From contig OZ221971.1 in the NCBI GenBank assembly GCA_965119685.1, positions 1,116,001-1,180,000 on the forward strand: a stretch of 64,000 nt of DNA, written 5' to 3'. Origin of the DNA: Merdibacter sp965119685. Lineage in GTDB: Bacteria; Bacillota_I; Bacilli_A; Erysipelotrichales; Erysipelotrichaceae. The notes under the pieces were generated by a model. The model ran no database searches. It had not been told where the DNA came from and saw only the letters and a program-made list of their open reading frames with translations. Below, in pieces: positions 17,453-26,110 of this stretch. The position numbers were made by a program, and so were the translations under genes. Every line of letters starts with the position of its first letter. The first letter of the stretch is position 1.

Positions 17453-17654
17453 AAGCAACAACCGTTACGTTGGCAGCCTGCTGTCCGCGGTCACCCTCAA
17501 CGATTTCAAAGGTTACCGTCTGTCCTTCCTCCAGAGAACGGAAGCCGTCCGCCTGAATGGAAGAATAATGAACGAATACGTCCTTTCCTTCATCCGTCGT
17601 GATGAATCCATAACCCTTTTCTGCGTTAAACCATTTTACCTTGCCTGTGCTCAT
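17451..17654 (-). CDS. Cold-shock protein (CspA family)
   Basis: 67-residue single-stranded nucleic-acid-binding protein of the OB fold. RNP1 (KGYGFITTD) and RNP2 (VFVHYSSI) are both intact, with the usual start MSTGKVKWFNAEKGYG and the C-terminal AANVTVV. AGGAGGT lies 7 bases upstream. It has a strong promoter and a 5' leader of about 150 nt, as is usual for cold-inducible csp genes. Confidence 0.97.
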   Translation of the reverse strand: MSTGKVKWFNAEKGYGFITTDEGKDVFVHYSSIQADGFRSLEEGQTVTFEIVEGDRGQQAANVTVVA

Positions 17655-17839
17655 AATTCATACCTCCTGTGCTTGTTGTGAAATAAGTAATAATAAATAA
17701 AAAATTCACGTGCCATGAGAATTCCAGTAATCAAACATCCAACTCGCTATAATGATTTCTGGGAATACACACACATGAAATTATACTTAAAGTTGCTTAT
17801 GTTCATCCCTATCATAGCGGATACACACAAAATTGTCAA
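17655..17839 (-). promoter_or_regulatory. csp promoter and long 5' UTR
   Basis: Reading leftward, TTGACA (17839-17834), 17-bp spacer, TATGAT (17816-17811). The expected start is near 17804, giving an AT-rich leader of about 150 nt. Long leaders of csp mRNAs act as thermosensors in other bacteria; that role here is inference. The next 300 bases to the right (17840-18143) hold only a putative TATAAT at 18102-18107 for the LRR gene. Confidence 0.75.
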
Positions 17840-18143
17840 TGAAATCTTTTGCAAATCTGCACGAACTGTGCAATAGGAAACCAATTGCCGTGTGAAAAGC
17901 ATCTCTTGTGATTTTGCGTGGGGAGGTTATTGAATAAAACGGCGGAACGATCAGAGAGCTGCGGCGGCTTTGGAATGGATGACAATGATGTGAAAGCGGG
18001 CTGTGTTTTGACGGGCACAGATGTTTTCGGCGTGATTTGTCTTTGGCATAACCGCAGGGACGTGATGGAAAATAAGGATTTAAAACAAAAATGAATTAGA
18101 GTATAATAAAGATAGAAAGCTGATAGCTGGGAGGTTTACTGTT

Positions 18144-19589
18144 ATGCTCATTAAGGATGATATGCTGCGCGAGGTAATCGCCCGTACCCTGCGAATAAGC
18201 GAAGAAGAACTCACCGAGGAAAAAATGCTGGAGCTGCGCAATCTGTCGGTGCGATATGCCGGCGTGTGCGCATTGGATGGCTTGGAGTATGCGGAAAATT
18301 TGGAGACTCTGGATTTGTGCGGCAACAACATTGAAATTTTGGACCCGATCCGCAATCTGCGCAATATCGAACGCTTGAACGTCTCGAAAAACCGCCTGCG
18401 CGATTTACAGGCGCTGCATGGGTTTCGTCAGCTGAAAAAGCTGGACATCTCCCGCAACAACCTCTATACGATGGATATTTCGGCGGTGGCCGGCATGATT
18501 GATCTGGAAGAGCTCAATCTGGAGCGAAGCAAGATCGACAACATCATCTACCTGGAAAACACCAAGAAGCTGCGGGTGCTGTACATCGGCATTGAAAACG
18601 GACCGTTCCCGGTCAGCATTTTGGGAACGCTGAAAAACCTCAAAGAGCTGCACATGAACAAGATGTGGCTGTACAGCATCGACGATCTCACCTATCTCAA
18701 GAGCGTTGAGGTACTGGATCTTTCCACCAATCTGTTTTCAGATCTCTCTCCGCTGACCTCCATGGAAAATCTGCGTTCTTTGGATGTTTCCAACTGTCCG
18801 TATTTGAAAGATTATTCCATCTTGTGCGATATGCCGCATCTGGAGGTGCTCAATCTCTCCTACAACCAGCCCGACAGCTTTGCGTTTTTAAAGCAGCTGC
18901 CTTCGCTGAAAGAGCTGCGCATGGTGCAGACCGGCATTCACGATGTCAGCGTGCTGAGCGGATTGACACAGCTGTGCAAGCTGGATCTCTCCGAAAACAA
19001 GCTGGAAAAGTGCACGTCCTTGAAGCATCTGGAAAATCTGATCTATTTCAAGGCGAGTCACTGCCAGCTGCGCAATATCGATTTCTTGAAGCATTCAAGC
19101 CATTTGGTGGAGCTGAATCTCTATACCAATCTGATCGAAAATATCGATATACTCAAGGAGTGCAATCAGATGACCGTGCTCAATGTCGGCAATAACGCCA
19201 TTAAGGATATCGCCTGCCTGAAGGATATGAAGCAGCTGGAAATCCTCGGCTTGGAGAACAACAACGTGTCGGATGTGACGCCGCTCTCCCAGCTGAAGGA
19301 TCTCTGCAAGATCGATCTCTACAACAACGTCATCACCGATCTCACACCGCTCTCCCAGCTGGAATATCTCTCCTACCTGCGCTTGGATCACAATGCCATC
19401 GTCGATTTAACGCCGTTATCACAGCTGAAATATCTGCGCAGCCTGACGCTGAAAGCCAACTATATCACCGATGTGACGCCGTTAAAAAATCTGACGCTGC
19501 TTCAGGAGCTGCGCTTGGATGAAAATCCGATCGAAGACACCTCGGTGCTGGAGGAGATGGAGTTCTACGACCGGTTCTCAATGAAATAG
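18144..19589 (+). CDS. Cytosolic leucine-rich-repeat protein
   Basis: 481 residues built almost wholly of 21-22-residue leucine-rich repeats of the internalin/SDS22 type (for example LEVLNLSYNQPDSFAFLKQLP and LYNNVITDLTPLSQL), roughly 18 in number, beginning near residue 30. There is no signal peptide, transmembrane helix or wall anchor, so it should be cytoplasmic and act by protein binding. The last repeats (DLTPLSQLEYLSYLRLD, DLTPLSQLKYLRSLTL) are nearly identical, which suggests recent expansion. GGGAGG lies 9 bases before the ATG. The partner is unknown. Confidence 0.85.
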   Translation: MLIKDDMLREVIARTLRISEEELTEEKMLELRNLSVRYAGVCALDGLEYAENLETLDLCGNNIEILDPIRNLRNIERLNVSKNRLRDLQALHGFRQLKKLDISRNNLYTMDISAVAGMIDLEELNLERSKIDNIIYLENTKKLRVLYIGIENGPFPVSILGTLKNLKELHMNKMWLYSIDDLTYLKSVEVLDLSTNLFSDLSPLTSMENLRSLDVSNCPYLKDYSILCDMPHLEVLNLSYNQPDSFAFLKQLPSLKELRMVQTGIHDVSVLSGLTQLCKLDLSENKLEKCTSLKHLENLIYFKASHCQLRNIDFLKHSSHLVELNLYTNLIENIDILKECNQMTVLNVGNNAIKDIACLKDMKQLEILGLENNNVSDVTPLSQLKDLCKIDLYNNVITDLTPLSQLEYLSYLRLDHNAIVDLTPLSQLKYLRSLTLKANYITDVTPLKNLTLLQELRLDENPIEDTSVLEEMEFYDRFSMK

Positions 19590-19663
19590 AAAAGACGCAG
19601 AAGGAGCTGTCGCAGAAAGAAGCGATCTGCGCTTGCTTACTTACCATCATATGTCTTTTGAAT

Positions 19664-19700
19664 GCGTTTCCTCCCCATCAGGTGTGAGGGGACGCTTTTT
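19664..19700 (+). terminator. Intrinsic terminator after the LRR gene
   Basis: GCGTTTCCTC (19664-19673) pairs with GAGGGGACGC (19686-19695, two G-U pairs), followed by TTTTT. The remaining 19701-19890 shows no gene. Confidence 0.8.
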
Positions 19701-19890
19701 ACATGCTTTTATCCATCTTCACAGCACAGAAACCGATGTTAAGATGAGAATACGCTTTGCAGGGATGCAGCGGATGTGCCCGGAGGGGATGAGCCGCTCT
19801 AAGGTATCCTTGCCACAGCTTTCAAAAAGGAACGGATTTCTTGTACACGGTTGTCCATAGGTACTTGCATAAGTTAAATAATATAAAAAG

Positions 19891-19919
19891 TTCACAAACG
19901 ATAGGAACTGTGTTATACT
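19891..19919 (+). promoter_or_regulatory. rex promoter
   Basis: TTCACA (19891-19896), 17-bp spacer, TATACT (19914-19919) with a TG extension. Transcription should begin near 19926, so the leader is at most about ten nucleotides. No full Rex dyad is evident, only a TTCACAA half site. Confidence 0.7.
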
Positions 19920-19935
19920 TTGGTTGGTGATGAAG

Positions 19936-20565
19936 ATGGTACAAAAAAGCGTTCCGAAAGCGACATTACAGCGATACCCGGTCTATCTCAAGGCACTGCG
20001 CAAGCTCAAGCGCAGCGGGATCGAGCGCATCATGTCCAAAGAGCTGGCCAGCGTCGTCAACATTGAACCGACGACCATCCGCCGTGACTTTTCATTTCTC
20101 GGCAATCTGGGCAAGCAGGGATATGGCTATGATGTCAATTTGCTCATCGACATCTTCAATCAGGAGCTGGGCATGGACTTTGACGAGAAGATCATCCTCG
20201 TGGGCGCCGGTAACATGGGGCGCGCTTTGATGAAATACAACCGCTGGGATTATGTCGTGGGGGAGATCGCCTGTGCTTTCGATATCGATCCGACCCGCCG
20301 GGGGGAAACCTTCGGCATACCGGTGTATTCGATGGATGAGCTGGAAGAGAAGATGCCCGAGGGGTGCCGCATCGCCATTTTGGCGATTTCCATGAATATT
20401 CAGGCGACAGTGGACCGCCTTATCGCCTGTGGAATCATCGGTCTGGTTGATTTCACCCATGAGCACATTCAGGTGCCCAAAGGGGTTGTCTTAAAGACGG
20501 TCGATGTGGTATCATCTATACAAGAGCTTGTTTTCGAGACAAACTCGCTGAATGAAAGACGTTGA
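19936..20565 (+). CDS. rex: Redox-sensing transcriptional repressor Rex
   Basis: Rex senses the NADH/NAD+ ratio and represses fermentation and respiration genes when NADH is low. It has an N-terminal winged helix (ASVVNIEPTTIRRDFSFLG), then a Rossmann domain with the nucleotide motif VGAGNMGRAL and a C-terminal swapped helix. Possible starts at 19924 (TTG), 19927, 19930 and 19936 are all in frame; I chose ATG 19936 (MVQKSVPKATLQRYP, 209 residues) because it fits the family best, but the very short leader leaves this open. The asnS T-box follows. Confidence 0.95.
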   Translation: MVQKSVPKATLQRYPVYLKALRKLKRSGIERIMSKELASVVNIEPTTIRRDFSFLGNLGKQGYGYDVNLLIDIFNQELGMDFDEKIILVGAGNMGRALMKYNRWDYVVGEIACAFDIDPTRRGETFGIPVYSMDELEEKMPEGCRIAILAISMNIQATVDRLIACGIIGLVDFTHEHIQVPKGVVLKTVDVVSSIQELVFETNSLNERR

Positions 20566-20574
20566 AGCAGAACA

Positions 20575-20790
20575 CGGCGATGACGCTCAGGGCAGCGATT
20601 CTGTGATGGTGAAAGACAGAAGTGATGCGCATGGCAAGGTGAACGGCTGCGGAGTCAAACCGGAGAAAAGAGAGTAGACGGTTTCGTGGATGAGCGTTAA
20701 TCATATAGAGATGCACATGTCCGCATGTGAATCAGGATGGCACCGCGTAGTGAATTACGTTCCTGTTGACAGGAGCGTTTTTATTTTAAA
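20575..20790 (+). ncRNA. T-box riboswitch (Asn) upstream of asnS
   Basis: The T-box sequence AGGATGGCACCGCG (20734-20747) differs little from the usual AGGGUGGNACCGCG. It is followed by the terminator ACGTTCCTG-TTGA-CAGGAGCGT (20757-20778) and TTTTATTTT. A candidate specifier AAC (Asn) lies at 20642-20644 in GGTGAACGG on the 3' side of the region expected for Stem I. Uncharged tRNA-Asn should favour the antiterminator and expression of asnS. The 5' limit is approximate. Confidence 0.88.
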
Positions 20791-20802
20791 GGAGGAAACG
20801 CT

Positions 20803-22188
20803 ATGTTTGAATTTATGACGATTCGGGAGCTGTATGAAATCATATTAGGGGGATCGCATGTAGAGATTGATTCAATCGAATACGTGTCGCTGCAGGGATG
20901 GGTGCGCACCAATCGCTCCAGCGGCAAAATCGGCTTCATCGAGCTCAACGACGGTACGTATTTCCGCAATGCACAGCTGGTGTACAGCTCGGATCTCAAG
21001 GACTTTGGCGAGGTGGAGAAATATACGAGCGGATCGGCACTGACGGTGATGGGCAAATTCGTCTATACCCCGGATGGCAAGCAGCCCTTTGAGATCACGG
21101 TGAAGCAGATTGAGCTGGAGGGCGCCTGCGATCATGATTATCCGCTGCAAAAAAAGCGTCACAGCTTTGAGTTTTTAAGGGAGATCCCGCATCTGCGTCC
21201 GCGCGCCAACAGTTTTTATGTGATCTTTCGCCTGCGTTCGGTGCTGTCGATGGCAATTCACGAGTTTTTTCAAAATCAGGGATTTGTCTATGTGCATACA
21301 CCGATCATCACCGGCAATGACGCCGAGGGCGCCGGGGAGACCTTTACGGTAACGACGCGGGAGGACGGCGACTATGAGAAGGATTTCTTCGGCAAGCACG
21401 CTTCCCTGACGGTATCGGGACAGCTGCATGTTGAGGCGTTTGCGATGGCGTTTCGCGATGTCTATACGTTTGGTCCGACGTTTCGTGCGGAGAATTCCAA
21501 CACGACGCGCCATGCCTCTGAATTTTGGATGATCGAACCGGAGATCGCTTTTGCGGACTTGGAGGATGACATGGATCTCATCGAGGATATGGTGAAATAC
21601 TGCATCAACTACTGTCTGGAAAATGCGCCGGAGGAGATGAAGTTCTTTGAGCGGATGATCGACAAGGAATGCATCGAGCGCATCACGCGCGTGCGTGACA
21701 GCGAATTTCAGCGCATGACGTATTCCGAGGCGATCGAGCTCTTAAAGAAAGCGGACGTCAAGTTTGAAAATGACAAGATCGAATGGGGAATGGACTTGCA
21801 AAGCGAGCATGAGCGCTATCTGTGCGAGCAGGTAGTGAACGGACCGGTCTTTTTGACGGACTATCCAAAGGATATTAAGGCATTCTACATGCGTCTCAAC
21901 GATGATGGCAAGACGGTGGCCGCCTGTGATCTGCTGGTGCCGGGCGTCGGCGAGCTGGTCGGCGGCAGTCAGCGTGAGGAGCGCTATGATGTGCTGGCAG
22001 CGCGCATGAAGGAGATGGGCATGGAGAGCGACAGCCTGCAATGGTATATGGATCTGCGCCGTTTTGGCGGCTGCAAGCATGCCGGCTTCGGTCTTGGCTT
22101 TGACCGCATGCTGATGTACCTCAGCGGTATGCAGAATATCCGTGATGTGGAGCCGTTTGCCCGCACGCCGAAGAACTTGGTGTTCTAA
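20803..22188 (+). CDS. asnS: Asparaginyl-tRNA synthetase
   Basis: Class IIb aminoacyl-tRNA synthetase that charges tRNA-Asn with asparagine. The 461-residue protein has an N-terminal OB-fold anticodon domain (VSLQGWVRTNRSSGKIGFIELNDG, about residues 30-120) and a catalytic core with motif 2 (FGPTFRAENSNTTRHASEFWMIEPE) and motif 3 (GFGLGFDRMLMYL, near the C-terminus). The NTTRH element is characteristic of AsnRS over AspRS. AAAGGAGG lies 8 bases before the ATG. Controlled by the upstream T-box. Confidence 0.98.
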   Translation: MFEFMTIRELYEIILGGSHVEIDSIEYVSLQGWVRTNRSSGKIGFIELNDGTYFRNAQLVYSSDLKDFGEVEKYTSGSALTVMGKFVYTPDGKQPFEITVKQIELEGACDHDYPLQKKRHSFEFLREIPHLRPRANSFYVIFRLRSVLSMAIHEFFQNQGFVYVHTPIITGNDAEGAGETFTVTTREDGDYEKDFFGKHASLTVSGQLHVEAFAMAFRDVYTFGPTFRAENSNTTRHASEFWMIEPEIAFADLEDDMDLIEDMVKYCINYCLENAPEEMKFFERMIDKECIERITRVRDSEFQRMTYSEAIELLKKADVKFENDKIEWGMDLQSEHERYLCEQVVNGPVFLTDYPKDIKAFYMRLNDDGKTVAACDLLVPGVGELVGGSQREERYDVLAARMKEMGMESDSLQWYMDLRRFGGCKHAGFGLGFDRMLMYLSGMQNIRDVEPFARTPKNLVF

Positions 22189-22303
22189 GCATGACCGGCG
22201 CTTTTTGCGAAAGGGCCTCCATGGCGTTTGACAAAAAGGTGCGTGCTGATCGTTTGTGGATGAGGAAGAAGCAAGCGAGAGCGGATGCGTTTATAATTTT
22301 TTC

Positions 22304-22329
22304 GACCGGTGAAACGCCGGTCTTTTTTT
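22304..22329 (+). terminator. Intrinsic terminator after asnS
   Basis: GACCGG-tgaaacg-CCGGTC followed by seven T residues. Confidence 0.92.
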
Positions 22330-22364
22330 GCCCCTGTCATCGATGAAAAGGGGGGTGCTAAGCA

Positions 22365-22519
22365 CATGCGGAAAAGCGATCAAGGCGGTTTGCTGCTTTC
22401 CTGGCGTGCAGCCCGCTCTATTTTTTGCCTGCTGACATCATTGAAAAATGGGGAGATGCGCAAACATCGTTAGCCGCATGTAGAAAAAGCGATCAAGGGC
22501 TGTTTGCCGTTTCCCTGGC
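22365..22519 (+). repeat. Imperfect direct repeat in a non-coding gap
   Basis: A 41-base unit at 22365-22405 (CATGCGGAAAAGCGATCAAG and onward to TTTCCTGGC) recurs at 22477-22519 with a few changes and small indels, an offset of about 113 bp. Weaker similarity extends upstream (CATCGATGAAAA against CATCATTGAAAA). The interval 22330-22723 contains no gene I can support, so this looks like a tandem duplication of intergenic DNA. Confidence 0.55.
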
Positions 22520-22723
22520 AATGAAGCGTGGTTATTTGTTCACCGTCGCCGATGCAAGAGCGGATGTGGTGCGTATCACCATTCCCTGTATGGAGAAAAG
22601 GACGGCGTATGGGAAAGAGCGGCGGCAGCGGCCGACATGCGCGCAATGTCAAAAGAATGGAGAACACATTGCGTTCATTGATGGCAAACCCCTTTGCGAA
22701 AGGAGCGTTTCCCCTGTTTAACG

Positions 22724-22751
22724 TTGTTTTTTTCATGGTTTCTGCTATACT
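22724..22751 (+). promoter_or_regulatory. Promoter of the amidase-like gene
   Basis: TTGTTT (22724-22729), 16-bp spacer, TATACT (22746-22751) with a TGC extension. Confidence 0.6.
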
Positions 22752-22807
22752 AAGTATGCGATTAACGCCGCATGTGCAAGCGTGCAGAAATGGAGAGGAG
22801 GATGCGC

Positions 22808-24097
22808 ATGCCGTATGTAGCGCGGAAGCGACGCTTTCATCTGACATGGAAAACGGGACTGGCACTTGGCGCTGTCCTCATTTTGTCGATCTTTGCAATT
22901 TACCGCCTGTTGGATCAGCCGCCGAAGCAGGGGGCGTTTACCGCCTGTGATTATGGAAACAATGAGATGCGCGAGCTGCAAAATCAGTCAGATAAGACCA
23001 TCGAGCTCGAGGATTATCTGTTTTACGGCGAGACGCTCTCGCTGTATATGGACCCTTATGATGGGGAAGAGGATGAGATTTACGGCAAGACGATGGAACT
23101 TGTCAACATCTGTACCGGTGAGCAGTATAATTTTATCATCGGCAATACGGCGGATCGTCAGATTTATCTGCCTGATCTGACGGATGGCACCTATGAGATC
23201 TATCTGATCGACAGCTTTGAACGCAAGCGGGTCGTCTTTGCGCAGCCGACATACAGTGAAGCGTTTCAGACGATGCGCCGCGGCGGCAAGGTGAAGGAGG
23301 CAAGGTTGATCGCTGATCGCAGTGTGCTGGATGAATACGGCGGCTCTCTTTCGGCGCACTATGCGTTTCTCAGTGTGGAAAGCGTTACGCCGAGGGCGGA
23401 AAAAGCGGATGTGCTGATTGATCCCTTCGGTTTATATACCACGATCTGGGGCGGTATTGATTATGGATACAGCGGCGGGGGCATCGTAGAGTATGAGGAG
23501 AGCTATGCGGTGGCGCTGGCGATGAAGGAACAGCTGGAAAGCTATGGCTTACGGGTGCTCATCACCCGGGGAAAAGAGGAGGTCGTCGAGTATTACGGCG
23601 AGCATTCCCGCGCTTCCCAAGGATATGAGGCGGATGCCAACTATATCATCGGCATCGGTTTTACATATGGCAGCGGACATAGCGGCATTGAGAGCTACCA
23701 TGGCATTCAGTCGTCCCCGCGTCTGACAAATGATATCATGTATTATTTACAGCAGACCTACGATATCGCCGGCTCAACGACTTATGCTTCGCAGACGAGC
23801 GTCGCCGGGGTATTCTCCTCTTCCGCCGTGCAGGGCGAGGATGAGCGTAGCGTGTATGACGGCATGCCGATCTTTCGCGAGAGCGGCGGCAAGGCGACGT
23901 TAGCGGGGCAATACAGTGAACGCAGTGCGGACAATCTCATCTATGCACAGGAAAACGGCATGCAGGGGGTCGAGTTTGATCTCGCATGTCTCAGCGATGA
24001 GGACGATACGACATTTTATCAGGAAAATAAAGATACGATCATCCGCGGCCTTTGCGAGGGGTTTGCCCATGCGCTGAAAGTGGAGGACGCCATGTAA
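22808..24097 (+). CDS. Membrane-anchored amidase_3-like protein lacking histidine ligands
   Basis: 429 residues: a basic start, one N-terminal transmembrane helix (about residues 17-35), a linker domain (about 50-195), then a region shaped like N-acetylmuramoyl-L-alanine amidase (about 200-420). In active enzymes the zinc ligands sit in DPGHGG, a Glu, and SIHAN. Here the first reads VLIDPFGLY (DPFG at 205-208) and the last IGIGFTYGSG (near 283-288), so both His are gone, while EYEESYAVALAM and GVEFDLACLS keep the acidic positions. It is probably a non-catalytic wall-binding or regulatory protein. Start at ATG 22808, 6 bases after GGAGAGGAGG. Confidence 0.7.
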   Translation: MPYVARKRRFHLTWKTGLALGAVLILSIFAIYRLLDQPPKQGAFTACDYGNNEMRELQNQSDKTIELEDYLFYGETLSLYMDPYDGEEDEIYGKTMELVNICTGEQYNFIIGNTADRQIYLPDLTDGTYEIYLIDSFERKRVVFAQPTYSEAFQTMRRGGKVKEARLIADRSVLDEYGGSLSAHYAFLSVESVTPRAEKADVLIDPFGLYTTIWGGIDYGYSGGGIVEYEESYAVALAMKEQLESYGLRVLITRGKEEVVEYYGEHSRASQGYEADANYIIGIGFTYGSGHSGIESYHGIQSSPRLTNDIMYYLQQTYDIAGSTTYASQTSVAGVFSSSAVQGEDERSVYDGMPIFRESGGKATLAGQYSERSADNLIYAQENGMQGVEFDLACLSDEDDTTFYQENKDTIIRGLCEGFAHALKVEDAM

Positions 24098-24137
24098 AAG
24101 ACCATCGAAAACATGTGATATAAAGGAGGAGGAGACT

Positions 24138-25991
24138 ATGCGCTATCAGATCAATAAAGGCACGAAGGCCTATGGTGCATCCGTCATCTTCCAAGACATT
24201 CAATTTGAAATCAGAAACAATGAGAAGATCGCCGTGGTCGGCAGAAACGGTTGCGGCAAAACAACGCTGTTAAAAGTGATTGCCGAGCAGGAGCTATTGG
24301 ATGAGGGTTCGATCCATAAGGAGAACGGCGTGCGCATCGGCTATCTGGCGCAGACGACCTTTCCCGATGATACGATCTGTGTGCAAGATGCGCTGGAGGG
24401 CGCGTTTGCACGGGTAAAGGAACTGGAGCGGCAGATGGAAAAGGCCGCGGCACAGCTGGCGCAGCAGGCAGATGCGCGCACCATGGAAGCGTATGCCCGC
24501 ATTCAGGAGGCGTTTGAGGAAGCAGGAGGCTATCAGTGGGAGAGCGAGATGATGAATCTCGTTACCCGTTTTGGCTTTACCAGGGAAGATCTCGCACGAA
24601 AAGTGGGGGAGTTTTCCGGCGGTCAGCGCACCCGTCTCGCGTTTGTGAAGCTGCTGCTGTCCAAGCCGGACATCCTGCTGCTGGATGAGCCGACCAATCA
24701 CCTGGACATCGAGACGATCGAATGGCTGGAAGGCTATGTGGCCCGCTATCCTAAAGCGGTCGTTCTCGTTTCTCACGACCGCACGTTTCTCGATCATGTG
24801 AGCGACGTCGTCTATGAGATCGAGTTTGGCGTCATGCGCCGCTATCCGGGCAATTACACCCATTATGTGGAGACGAAAAAGCAGGATATTGAGATTCAAA
24901 AGAGCGCCTATGCCCGCCAGCAGAAAGAGATCGCCCGCATGGAGGAGCTGATCGAGAAGTTTCGCTACAAGAAAAGCAAAGCGGCATTTGCACAATCGAA
25001 AATCAAATATTTAGAGCGCATGGAGAAAATCGAAAATCCCACCAGCGATGATACGAGCTTCCATGCGAAATTTCATGCGGCCCGCCGCGGCGGCAACCGC
25101 GTCATGGAGATCGAGGGCTTGCAGATCGGTTATGACCACCCGCTGTGTACGGTGAATTTGCAGCTGATGCAGGCGCAGCGTTTAGCGGTGATCGGACCTA
25201 ACGGCCATGGCAAATCCACGCTGATGAAGACGCTGATGGGACAGGTACGCCCGTTAGCAGGTTCCTTCTTGCTGGGACATCAGATCGACGCCGGCTATTT
25301 TGATCAGGAACTCGCTCAGTTTGATTCGGCGAAAACCGTGCTGGAAGAAGTATGGGACGATTTCCCGCAGCTGGATCGGACACAGGTGCGGACGGCGTTA
25401 GGCTGCTTCTTGTTCACGCAGGACGAGGTGTTTAAAACGGTAGATTGTCTCTCCGGCGGTGAAAAGGTGCGGCTGAGTCTTGTCAAGCTCATGCTGTCAC
25501 AGCCCAATTTGCTCATGCTCGACGAGCCGACCAATCACTTGGATCTCTTGGGCAAGGAAGCGCTGGAGGAGGCGTTAGCCGACTATGAGGGGACGATGAT
25601 CTTCGTCTCTCACGACCGCTATTTCATTTCCAAGCTCGCCACCGCGATTTTGGAGATCAAAGACGGGGAAGCGCATTATTATCCGCTCACCTATGACGAG
25701 TATGTGCAGCGCGCTGACAAAGCGTTCATCGCAGACACGCCGAAAGCACAGGAGACGGTGAAAAAAGGGTATGTGCGCAATTTCAACTATGCGAAAGCGG
25801 TGAAGCAGCTGGAGGAGAAGATCGCCAAGCTGGAAGAAACCTTGGAGGAACTGCGGCAGCTGCGCTTTGAACCGGAATACTATCATGATTTCAAAAAGAT
25901 GAATGCCTTGGATGAGCAGATCGACCAAGTCCATGTGGAAATCGATCATTTGATGGAGACTTGGGAAGAGTACAGTACACATCTGGAGTAA
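24138..25991 (+). CDS. ABC-F family ATP-binding protein
   Basis: Soluble twin-ATPase of the ABC-F family, which acts on ribosomes (translation factors or ribosome protection) rather than on transport. 617 residues: Walker A GRNGCGKTT (35-43) and GPNGHGKST (353-361), signatures FSGGQRTRLAF and LSGGEKVRLSL, Walker B followed by DEPTNHLD in both halves, the interdomain linker (about 230-310) and a C-terminal coiled coil (VKQLEEKIAKLEETLEELRQ). No transmembrane segments. AAAGGAGGAGG precedes the ATG. Closest in layout to YdiF/YfmR-type proteins; antibiotic protection cannot be assumed. Confidence 0.93.
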   Translation: MRYQINKGTKAYGASVIFQDIQFEIRNNEKIAVVGRNGCGKTTLLKVIAEQELLDEGSIHKENGVRIGYLAQTTFPDDTICVQDALEGAFARVKELERQMEKAAAQLAQQADARTMEAYARIQEAFEEAGGYQWESEMMNLVTRFGFTREDLARKVGEFSGGQRTRLAFVKLLLSKPDILLLDEPTNHLDIETIEWLEGYVARYPKAVVLVSHDRTFLDHVSDVVYEIEFGVMRRYPGNYTHYVETKKQDIEIQKSAYARQQKEIARMEELIEKFRYKKSKAAFAQSKIKYLERMEKIENPTSDDTSFHAKFHAARRGGNRVMEIEGLQIGYDHPLCTVNLQLMQAQRLAVIGPNGHGKSTLMKTLMGQVRPLAGSFLLGHQIDAGYFDQELAQFDSAKTVLEEVWDDFPQLDRTQVRTALGCFLFTQDEVFKTVDCLSGGEKVRLSLVKLMLSQPNLLMLDEPTNHLDLLGKEALEEALADYEGTMIFVSHDRYFISKLATAILEIKDGEAHYYPLTYDEYVQRADKAFIADTPKAQETVKKGYVRNFNYAKAVKQLEEKIAKLEETLEELRQLRFEPEYYHDFKKMNALDEQIDQVHVEIDHLMETWEEYSTHLE

Positions 25992-25995
25992 AGCG

Positions 25996-26019
25996 ACCCG
26001 GCAGGCTTTGCCGGGTTTT
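25996..26019 (+). terminator. Intrinsic terminator after the ABC-F gene
   Basis: ACCCGGCA-ggctt-TGCCGGGT followed by TTT. Confidence 0.88.
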
Positions 26020-26110
26020 CTTATATCGCTTTCGTAAACAAAACGCAGGGAAATCAGAAATATCGGTTTGTGTGGCAAAACATGTGCCCATACTGGTAAA
26101 GGGTGATGTG

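Noticed and set aside
22425..22950. Overlapping frames of 98 and 140 codons upstream of the amidase-like gene
   Set aside because: They cover a repeated intergenic segment and the promoter, lack ribosome sites and have no recognisable sequence.
24294..24995. 233-codon minus-strand frame inside the ABC-F gene
   Set aside because: Antisense to a gene with intact Walker and signature motifs; composition follows the sense codons.
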